Shown here: piece by piece, positions 47,810-59,800 of the stretch
Numbering within the stretch: position 1 is the stretch's first letter
How the letters are laid out: each line of letters begins with the position of its first letter
Assembly: GCA_964036665.1 (NCBI GenBank)
Contig: OZ038532.1
Coordinates: forward strand, 18,007,037-18,071,036
Source: Gordius sp. MW1
Lineage: Eukaryota > Nematomorpha > Gordioida > Gordea > Gordiidae
DNA length: 64,000 nucleotides
Direction: 5' to 3'
Made by a program: the position numbers and the translations under genes
Notes under the pieces: model-generated
Database searches by the model: none
The model's input: the letters and a program-made list of their open reading frames with translations, nothing else
Told to the model about the DNA's origin: nothing

Positions 47810-50800
47810 GTTTCATTATTACTTAAATATAATCGCATTAATATTTTACGTTTAAATATTATTGCTATATATATATGTTTAAGTTGGTTTTTTATACAAC
47901 ATTGTCTTAATGTATCCTTTTGGTGTTGATTTATTATTTGATTTCTTCATTAACTTTTTGTTTGTTAAATTTTGGTTTAAAATTTTAGGTTTACTTACAC
48001 CCCTCTGGTGATTATTGTTTTAACCATATTTAATTTTATGTTATTTATATAAAATGGATTATAAAAGTGTATAAGAAATTAACACTTATATTCTTAACAT
48101 AATATTCGATATTTAATGATTTGATTTATTAATTCTTTATGGCTTATTAATATTCTGCTAATTGGCTTAAGCATATTGTTTGAAGGACATTTAGCTTGCT
48201 TGTTTTAATAACTTTATCAGCAGTTTGTAATCATAATAGAGCTTTTTTTATCTAGATAAGAGAAAAGCTTTATAAACCTTTTGAATTAACATATTATTAT
48301 CACTACTTTGCTTATTTTTTTTTTAAATTATTGTTGTCATAATTATAAATCTTAATAATATATTATTAAAATAAAATAAAGTATAATATTAAACAGCTTA
48401 TTTTTGTAATTAATTTTTGTAAATTATTATTTTATCAAATTAATAAAGTTATTTTTACAAGTAATTGATCTATTTTATTTCAATTAGTCAGCCCACTCCA
48501 ATTATTTATTCAAAATATCTAAATTTAGCCTAGCCTATTGTGATTATTTTTTGATGTGCCCTACTTAAGAATTTCCCATAAAACTTTCTATAAATAAATA
48601 TTTTACTTTTTATACAAAAGAGATTTTTTACACCTAAAATATTAAATTATTATATTAATAATTAAAAATTCAAATTATTTTTTATATAAATGGTGTAAAA
48701 TTCTGTTAGTCTACTCTTCCCATTCTAATTTTATTAAATGACGGAAAAATTAAATAAATTACACTTTTTTCCCCTATGCCTGGCTGTTCCTGAATGCAGA
48801 AATAATCATTAATATTTTAACAAAATTTGTTACTTAATGTTTCAATAATAACGATCAAAAGTTTCACATTTCCGAGCCAATAATAATCGATACTTGTGTT
48901 AACCACTAAAAATTTAGTATTTAAAACGTAAAATTTGAAAATCCTAAAGGCCAAGTCAGCCAGTCGGCCAATAATTGATTAAACTATAATATGGAATATA
49001 TTTTTGATAATTTTAAAAATTTAAAGCCTCTATTGTTCCCTAGGCTCCCCTAAATTTATGACTTTAAATGATGACAAGCATCATATATCACCTTCTTAAT
49101 TATTATCAGTGATTTATGTTCTCGCGATCAATAATTTATGATGATGATGATGGCGCGCTTACGAGGTTTATTACGAAAAAAAAATTGGCTAAATTTCTTG
49201 TAAATATGGCTGAGTTTTGTTTGGTCGGCCTTTGGTTTTAGTTGACAAAACATAAACGACCAAGATTTTTTGGTCTATTTTTCTTAGTCGACCATTAGGA
49301 TTAGTCGTAATTTGAAAACAGACCAGAATCGAACCCGTTAATATTAGTTACACCTAAGGTCAACCAAACAAAACCCAACCGTTTTTACAATAATAAATCC
49401 TAGGGATCGTTAATTATTACAATCAATTAGTTTGGCGCGATGAAAACCGTTTTTTTATATTCGAAACTTTAAAATTATAAATTTTTTTTTAAGGACGAGC
49501 CTTAATATGATTTAATAAAAGCCAATAATGCCGTTTAAAGAGTTTGTAATTTGAAGGGATTTTTAAAACTAAGAATGGCTTTATAAGGCTTAACATCGAT
49601 TGAGTTTGGTAATAAAGTTACGTTCACATAGGTGGTATCGATTTTGTAAACTGATCACTAGCGTTAGTTATATATCTATGGATCTTATAAGCTTTAAATA
49701 TATACCCTCTATTGCCTGAAATAACTTTTTTTGTTGTTGTTAAAAACGTTCGGTTAAAATCTAATTTTTGATGCTTTATCATTATTTTTTTAAAATTTGG
49801 TCAAAAACAATTGCAAATTCAGGTTTTGAAAAATAAGCATTAGGAGTCCCCCAAAAATTCTCCTTTAATTTTGTGCAACCTGTTAAACCTGGTTCCAGGT
49901 TAAAGTGTTTTATTTTTGTGGATTGCCTGTGGCCATTAATTGCTATGCAATTTATTAATTCATTTTGAATCTACTATCTCACCTAGGATTATTTTCGACG
50001 AGGTTTTTTTTTGTTTTTTATATAATAAACCAAAATCATTTTTAAGTATAATTGCTCATGGGCCTAGCGGGGGGGGGGCCGGGATGGGCGGCTGCCCCTT
50101 CTAAATCCAAAAATTTGTTAAGATTTATTAAAATTATTTCTAAAATTTCAAATAATGATCATTTTGCCCTCCCTAAATCATTATTTTCCCCCTCTAATTC
50201 CAATGCTGGCTGCCCATGTACTTGTTTTTTATATAAATTAAAATTATCATCCCACAAAAAGTTATTTTTGATCTCGATAAATTAGTATTTACGGATTTTC
50301 AATAAAAATTTCAAAATTATCATATTACTTCTGTTTTGAGTCCTAATTTAAAATATTTTTGTTTTTTGTGAATTTTTGAATATACCTTTTATAAAGGAGT
50401 CTATAACTTAAGGGGAGCATTAAAAAATATAATTTGTATAGTTTTAACTTAAATTTTATAATTACTCATATTTCATATAAAACTTGTATTCAAGATATTA
50501 AAAAATAACTGGCGCTTATTGTAAAAATTTTAACTGAATTTGTATTTCAGCTCTATCCGCTTAGATATATAATTATAGCAAATTTGTTAGAAAATTTATT
50601 TTAAAAAATTAGTTTATGTGTATAGTTTTGTAAATATTTAAATAATTAGGAGCTCTGTAGATTAAAAAAATTATGATTTTGCCCCCCCCGCCCCCTCCTA
50701 ATTATTTACTTTGACTCTTACGACTGGTTATATTAATTTGTTTCTTTGCTAGAATTTAGAAAATCTATAACTTCATAAATTTTTTAATTGATTTTATATA

Positions 50801-53800
50801 ACACATGAATTACTCATTACGATACAATTTGATGTATTGATAAACTTATTTACCTTCTTTATGTATTAAAATTTAAAAAAATGCTCAAATTAAATAAATT
50901 AGAGTTAAAAATATTTAATAATAACATGGCGATAATCTATTGCGAAATAGGTTACGGAGCAACGGCTACCGTGCAGGCTGCCCTGTGTAAACCGCGCAAC
51001 GAAAAATGTGCCCTAAAACGCATCAATCTCGACAAATGCAATGTCACCATGGATGAGCTATTGGTATATTAAAATTTTTTATTTATCTTAAAAAATATAT
51101 ATTTTATTATTTATTTATTTAAATTTATTTATTTATTTATTTTAAAAATATATATTTAATTATTTATTTATTACATTTCAAAGATATTTGATTTATTTAA
51201 TATTTTAAATTTTAGAAAGAGATAACGGTGATGAGCCAATGTCACCACGAAAACGTGGTTAGTTATTATACGTCATTCGTGGTGCGAGACGAATTGTGGC
51301 TTGTGATAGAACTCCTTAGGGGAGGTAATCTAATTTCCTGTTTAAACTTTTACATTTAATTTTTATTCGATCGAAAAATAGGGTTTTTTTAATTTACGAT
51401 TATATTGTATTGTGTAATATGATGATTTTTTATAATAAAAGGTTGCGTCTCATCTCTGATTTTATATAGGGCTACCATAGGCGTAACTAGGATTTCCTCA
51501 AGGGGGGGGGGTTATAAAATTTTCAAGGTTAAATTTTTTGTAGCTAATTTTTTGGATAAAAATGTTTTTTCCCCTAAAAGTTTAAAGTGACAATAGCTTA
51601 AAAATAATAAAATACTAAAAGGAAAATTCCAACATATATTTATTTTTATTAAATATACAATATAAAAATTATATAAGTTGAAAATCATGGGATGGGTTCT
51701 AACTCGAAAACCACCCCATCCCTACGCCAATGTGGGCTACTATCTATCTATGCCTAAGTGTCTTAGTATCGGATTTTGCTGCCCAGCAAAATCTTCCAAC
51801 TGTTTCGTGTCTTAACTTCGAATTAACAGCAAATTCATTTCAGACGCATAACATGACAACAGCGATTTTGTGTGGCGCCAAATTTTTCGTAAGCTTACAT
51901 GCTGTATGATTCTTAAGTTTTTAGATGTCAGCGAAGTTTGAATTTAATCAAATGTGTTGAAATAAACGAATATTAACTATCCCAAAAAAAATTAATGATA
52001 ACAATCGGTTTGGCTCATAAGCTGGTGGGAAGGGAGACGAATGATCTATATCGAACAGTACTGGACATAAAGGTAATGGGGAAGAGAGGAAGAGAACGAC
52101 CTCGGGTCACGTGTGAAGGACAAGTCGACAAAGTTATGTTATGAAATTTAACAAGATTAATCAAGACATGACACTTACCCGATCAAGATGAATAAACTCC
52201 TAAAAACAAACCCCACGACTGTGGGTCCAAATCTTATATATAAAAATGAAACTATGTGTGTGTGTGTGTGTGTATATATGCCGCGACCAGTTTTGGAAAA
52301 CTACCAGACCGATTTGGCTCAAAATTTCACAGTTTATTCCTGACACTCCGGAGCATGTTTTAAGATTTGTTCGAGCCAAATCGGTCCAGTAGTTTTCGAG
52401 TATTCGTACGCGTTGCACTGTATACGGAAATAGAACAATAGAAGTAGAACATATAGGCATCAAACTTTATTTTTACTTCAATAACCGCTTTATCATCATA
52501 TATGCTCTAAAATTCCAACATAATTTAATACACCCGGGTAAATGGCAAAACAACGTTTGCCGGGTTCATCTAGTATTTGATAAAAAGAAGAATCAAATTT
52601 GACCTATGAAATTGAATCTGATATTTAGACAAAGATAAATTCGCGCGATTTCAACCTAAATCCGATATTAAGACAAGTCCTGAGATGTAAGAACGAAATT
52701 TTTGGAAGTTCTATTAAGGTCCAACTTGTTTTGCGTAGATGAAGTATCTACCTACTATATCTACAAAAAAGATGTAAAATTCATTTTAGAAGCAGATCAT
52801 TAATATATATTTTCGCTGACCTTAAATTGCCCATAACTTAGCCCGAAGAGGGACAGTTTACCTCCCACCCCCCCCCCCCCCCCCCCCCCCCTTAAATTTA
52901 TTTTATAATGTGGTCGAGCAATATTTATGGCTAACATGAAGTAAAATTAAAAAAAGCTTATCTAACCTTTGAGGAGATAGTCATGGAAATTATTTTGAAT
53001 TGAATCATTTAAATCTATCGAGTGAATGCTGAAAAATTTGGAAATTTATAACAAATGAGCACGGGACTAATGCAGAGACTTGCCATTTTTTAATCTAAAC
53101 TCGACATCTTTTCTTTAGGTTTAATCCGAACCCCACCCTACCCTCAAATTATTATTCTGACTCGATTCGAATTTAATTTTAGCCCTTTTTAAGTTCCTTA
53201 AATTACCAAGTATGAAATTTTGAGAAATATACGAAACTTGACTATAATAACCACCTTACTGCACTTTGTTTTTAAACCGGTTTTTCATTACAAAAATTCT
53301 AAAAAAAGAGACTGACTATAAATTCGCCACCTAACATTAGCTTTATCCTTAGTAAAGCCCTGCAAAGGTGGCTCGATTTGGCTCGAGAGACCTTAGGGTC
53401 GGGCTAGCGCTAGGTCAAATAAGATATTCGGGCCACGGGCCGAAAAACAATTTTTCAAGGCACTATTTGTACTTTGTATAGGTAGCTTGTTGGACGAAAT
53501 AAAGCGCATAACTCGGACGCAAGATTGTAAGAATGGGGTGCTTGAAGAGGTTCTTATAGCCACCATCCTCAAAGAGGTCTTGAAGGGCGTTGAATACTTT
53601 CACAACAACAACCAAATACACAGGTATATAATATCATCGATATAGTTATTAATTTTTGAAATATGTATTTAATAATTCAAATTTAATAATTAAAAATATA
53701 TCATAGACACTCATTGATTTTACTAATAAAATTTTCTGATTTGCATTGCCCATTATTGCTTTTTATGTTGCGATTACGCCTGTGGATTTCGAATCGAATC

Positions 53801-56800
53801 GAATATTTTAATATTCGGATTCGAATTCGAAAATTTTTTTGAAAAAATATTCGATTCGATATTCGTCGAATAATAAACTGAAGATTCGGATTCGATTCGA
53901 AAAAAATTTAAAGATTCGAATTCGATTCGAACATGTTTTAAGTTTTTAATTAATCACTACAATACAAATACATTTCAAAAATTTATTTAAAAATATATTA
54001 AACACTAATAAATTCAATAGGGAACTATAATAGGCGAACAGAAATATATTTGTAAAATAATTAAGCAGTGTTTTTCAGCCAATTTTTGAGGCAAATTATT
54101 TTACTTTTAACTTCTTTAGCACCTAAATTTAACAATATAGAAAAAAAATATGTTGTGTATATGAGAATGCAGGATATAAGATTTAATCATCTTAAAATAA
54201 ATTTAAATAGATATTATATATAGAGATAAATATAATGAATTATGTTACTTACCAATAGCACTGGACATTATTATTTATTATGATGTGTCAAAATCAAATT
54301 TAATTAAGCGTGTTTGTAATTAAGCAGTTTACAAAAAAATGATAGCGGGAAATATAATTAAATTACGATAAGATAAAAACAGCTGTATTTTCCGCGACTA
54401 ATCTATTTAAAATAAATTTAAAGTTAAATAAATTTTCGAATCTTTTTTTTAAAGATTCGATTCGAATTTTCGAATCTCAGCAACTAAATATTCGATTCGA
54501 AATTTACATATAAGAATCGAATTCGGATTCGATTCGAAATTTCGAATCGAATCCGAATCGAATCTGGAATATTTCCCACAGGCGTAGTTGCGATATATCC
54601 TTTTTTTAATCGGGCCATTCATTGATTTTTAGGGGGGAGATTGATCCGAATGCCCCCCCCCCCTTTTAAAAAAATCCTACTATTATGATACCACTCGTTT
54701 TTTTTATAAATATTGTTTCGGGGGAGGGAGGGGGTATATACTAACCAATGGTAAGTATAAAAAATTATGAAATTCTTCACTTCCCTTAAAAAAAGATTAT
54801 GACTTTAAACCCCGAATAGTATTATGTATAATTTGTAGTGTAGTGTCATTTAATATTAATTTTCACATATGCGTCGATAATTTGTGGAACGCCTTCGTTA
54901 TTTCCAAATTAAGCCCAATCCTTTTGCTCTAACTTTGATCTGAATAAAAGATTCACCTTTTTAAAGTCTTGCAATTTTAAGAAAAAGGATTTTTTCCAAA
55001 ATGGGTTATTAGCCTACATCACTTGAATGATAGATATACTTGGTTTAGCATTGTGTTGAGTTTATTATTTTAACTTATCTACTTTATTAACGTTTTTAAT
55101 CACGTTCATGTCAGGGACATTAAAGCTGGAAATATATTGATCGGGGAAGATGGTGTCGTTCAAATAGCCGGTACATTCATTCTTTGATATACATATCTTG
55201 CATATTATTGATTCTGATTTCATAAATTAGCAGAATATATAAGCAAATTATGCGCTATTTTAAGTAAAACAGTTTTTAAAACTCCAGCTAAAACAGTAGT
55301 CCTCTCTTCTTCTATTACCGTCTCTCCCAAATTTATAATTACATACTAGGTATTCATGGGCGTAGCCAAGGGGGGGGGAGAAGCAGGGGGAGCGTGTGCC
55401 CTCCGCTAAATCCAAAAATTTGTTGAAATTTATTAAAATTATGGTTAAAATTTCAAAAATAATCATATTGCCCCTTCCTAAATCATTATTGCCCCCCCCT
55501 CTAATTCCAATGTTGGCTATGCCCATGTTATTGTTCTGATTTTATAAATAAGCAGAAATGTATAAGCAATTAAGTACTATTTTAGGTAAAACCGTTTTTT
55601 GAACTCCAGCCAATAGTCTTCACTTCTTCTGTCACTCTATCTGCCAAATTAATAAATACATACTAGGAATTCATTATTTTTACTTATATATTATTATGAA
55701 GGCGCTTGCACTCCGCAACGAAGTTTTGATAGATTTTTAGGTTTTTTGGAAAAATTTTGAACTATAGATTTCGGGGTTAGTTCTTGGATCAACACGGGCG
55801 GCAATCTGGATAGGCGTAACATTAGGCACACCTTCGTTGGTACTCCGTGTTGGATGGCTCCAGAAGTTATGGAACAAGTAATCGTTTAGATAGTAATGTT
55901 GTAAAAACGGCTGGGTTTTGTTTGGTCGACCTTTGATTTACCTAAGACCAAGAGTTGACTCTGGAGGTCGACAAAGATGAACCGACCAAAAAACCTATAG
56001 TCTGTTCATGTTTAGTCGACTAAAACCTACGGTCGACCAAACAAAACCCAGCCGTTTTTTCAACACTATTAGATAGGAATTTAGCATTGTTTGAACTTAA
56101 AAAACTAACTGAAGAAGACCCTTTTTAATCCACGATTTTAGTATAAATTAAAAATTATTTTGCATCTTTCAATATACAAAGCCCTAACGTACGACTTTTA
56201 CTTGTATTGATAATTTTATATGAAGAGTCACATTTTCTTTAGCTTTTTTCGTGAGGCTTTACTCTCAGTCTTTTCACGTCAATCATTTTTGCTTTGAAGG
56301 TGAGTGGGTATAACGCCAAAGCTGATATTTGGAGCTTTGGGATAACCGCTATCGAATTAGCTACCGGCACTGCGCCCTACTACAAATACCCTCCCATGAA
56401 GGTATTCCTGGATACTCAAACCCTCATAATTTGCATATAATTGTTGTGTTCAGAAGATTATTTTAGTGTCAAAATTAAAAACTTTATTACTTTGGAACAC
56501 TAAATTTTTAACTTTTATCGATAATAATTTTTTAAAAGACCTTTTTATAAGCAACCTCTATCCCGCATGCTTATATTATGAGTTTTAGGTGAATACTAAT
56601 TTGAACATTCGAATTCGAATGGATTTAAATATAATCCTTTAAATGATTCGATTATAATAGGTCCTATAAAATTGCCACGAGTTTGTGTTATGGCACTTCT
56701 TGAGAGTGCTTATGGCAAATATAAAGGACCGTCTTCTTATATAAACCTAAGCGTTTTTTGATAAATTGTTTATATAAAATGGACATCGCAATTATTACAG

Positions 56801-59800
56801 ACTTTTAAATGGTCTATAATAAACCAAATACCTAGGTGTCATTAATATATCATGGTTCTCCTGTTAATTTTAATGGCCGTCTCATAAAGAATTGTTAATG
56901 TTTTTCATCTCAACCAGGATCCTTTAAACCAGTTTATTAAAGTAAAAATTCATTATAAACAATGCAATGATATGAATTAACCATATGGTGTCACGGTGAG
57001 TTTTTGGTAATGATTTTGGCGAGGGGTATTAAAATGTTTTTTTTTAATTTTGACCAGACTACATATTTTATATGATTAGGAATTGTGTCGTTATGCCACA
57101 AGGTGTTAAAGGAATATTTTTATTTGCATTTCAGGTACTGATGCTGACCCTCTCTAATGATCCACCAACACTTGAGACCGCGGCCGAGGACAAGGACCAA
57201 TACAAGAACTATTCTAAAGTTTTTCGCAAAATGATCGCCGATTGCCTACAAAAAGATCCCGAAAAGAGGTACATAAAATTATATTGTTGTCGTTTAAGAG
57301 CGAGGAAAATAGCATATAAATTAGATAATAAATTTAGATTTACACTTCTTGTCATTTTTGAAACATAAAAATATGTTCGAATCTCAGCATTAGTGATACA
57401 TTTTATCACGACCTGAAATTTGGTGTAGCTCTATGCCGCCCGAAAAAATATGTTCGAATCTCAGCATTAGTGATACATTTTATCACGACCTGAAATTTGG
57501 TGTAGCTCTCTGCCGCCCGAATTGTACATCCTTCTTAGTGATGTATTGGGCACGCCTTGAGGTCTGCCAGATTGGTATTATAGTGTGCATAAAAGAGCCG
57601 TACCCACATTGATAGTCTCCTTTTCTTTTTATGACATTCAATGTGGGTGTGTTGCAAATGTATACTACATACGTGATCTTTGCTAATTTTCTCTCTCCCT
57701 TTCTCCTTTCCTTCCGCTCCTGCCCCCATAGCTAGCCAAGCACACATGAAGGGGGCAGGAGAGGAGGAGAAAGAGAGGAGAATAGATGAAGGGAGAGGGA
57801 GAGTGATGCATTAGTAAAAATCGCGTACGTAGTTGTACCCGAATGTAGTCCGTTTTTCAGACATAGTCGGACGAATTTTTATAAAGGGAAGGGGTTCACC
57901 GAAACGCAAATAAATTTAAACATAGAGGTGAAACTAAAAATTAAAAGGTGGACCCATAGATGAAATTTTATTCTTCAAGAATAAATTAATATAATCAGTA
58001 TAATAAAAATGTCGTGGCAACATAGCCTCAAAAATTGTTAAAATGGGCATTTTTGCACCTTCAATCGCGTCGCGTTTGTCTAAAAAACTGGAAGTTTTGG
58101 GAAAAAACGAAAAACATGTCATTGTTTAACGCAAAATTTTCATACAAAATTATATGTCCGATTGTAGGATGTTTTTTTTGTAGACCTGTGTTATAAGACA
58201 AAGGACAAAAATTGTTAATTAAATTTGCGTGCGTGTTTTATTGTATGCTTGAAAAAAAAGGCTTAAAACCATATGCCAGCCAGTCTCTAAATATGTTATC
58301 TTTACTGTTCTTCATCTGATGGACCCATAATTTGTACATTAAACGTTCATGGAAGTAGGCAACATTGAAATTAGAGGGGGGCAATAATGATTTAGGGAGG
58401 GGCAAAAAGATCATTTTTTCAAATTTTAGCCATAATTTTAACAAATTTTTGGATTTAGAGGGGGGCAGCCGCCCCTACCTGCCCCCCTTTGCTAATTTAC
58501 CTTATAAAAGAGGTAATTTTAACGTGGTTTTTTTAATGGAAAGGCCGACGGCTACCGAATTGCTCAAGCATCCTTTCTTCAAAAAAGCCAAAGACAAGCG
58601 TTACATATACCAAATGCTCCTGAGCGATCGTCAATTACCAAAATCTCTGCCCCAATCTTCCGCTCCTAAAGTAATAACAACATTCATAAGTTGGGGGGGG
58701 GGGGGAATATGTACCCCTCTAACCCCTCCCCCTTCTTTTAACCCATTAAAGCCTACGGTCGAATTTATCTACGCGAAAATACCACATTTAATCTAGAAAT
58801 TTGCATACTTAAGGACCTTTTTATGCTATCAAATTTAGTTTTTATTAAAGCTTAAGATGTGATTTACAGTAAAAACTGATTTTATTATGTGTTTGCTTAT
58901 TAATTGGCTTTCTTTTTTCCTAAAAGAAGCGACTTTTCTCGAAATCTTATTTTCTTCATTTATTTATTGACATTTAGGCAAAGACGACACCCTCGCTAAC
59001 GTTTGGCCGTTTGCATCGTACGGAAACTGGCGAATGGGAGTGGTCGGGAGACGAAGACAGTGGGACTGAGAAGGAGAGTCCTTCCAAAACTTGTCCACCT
59101 TTAAAAGGCGTCGTAGCTTCAGTTAAACTAAAAACTTCTTTTTTTTGTTTTTTTTAAACTTATTTTGATCATCTAAAGACAATTCAATCTTAAAATTATA
59201 TGATTGTACAGATAGGCGTAGCCAATGGGAAGGCGGCTGCCCCCTTTAAATCCAAAAATATTGTTGAAATCAAAATTATATTTAAAATTTCAAAAAATGT
59301 TTATTTTGCCCGTTCCTAAATCATTTTTGCCCCCTCTCTAATTCCAATGCTGGCTACGCCCATGATTATACATAATCGCTCAAAACTTTTTAGTGATTGA
59401 GCAATTGTCATCCTAATTATATGGCAATATTATATCTGGTAAAAAATATTTTTGTTGTAAACGTCATATTAGTATGCGTGGGAAATTATTGATAATAGAA
59501 TAGTCCTTAAAATTGTTGCTCGCTTATACATTATTTTAAGAGTTATTATTGTCTGAAAGATTGGAAAGTTGTCATCTATCTATATATATAAAGTAAAGTC
59601 TATGTATGTGTGTATTTATGTATGTATGTATGTATGTATGTATGTATGTATGTATGTATGTATGTATGTATGGATGTGGATAAGGGCTAAATTCTGAAAC
59701 TATCTGCCCGATTCGCGCGAAAATTTAGTCATAGATGCCCAGGGCGGCCAGGGGTAGCTTTTTCAGAATCCTAAAATTCCTTTTAGTTTTAAAAATATCA

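Noticed and set aside
50881-51072. ATG-initiated 63-codon frame as the kinase start
   Set aside because: Its first ~23 residues are intron. The real N-terminus is exon 1 at 47740, which splices in phase to 50951.
57072-57368. 98-codon frame as a separate gene
   Set aside because: Only 57135-57268 is coding (kinase exon 8); the rest is intron read-through.
58365-58796. 143-codon frame as a gene
   Set aside because: It fuses a MITE, kinase exon 9 and intron sequence; only 58544-58670 is supported.
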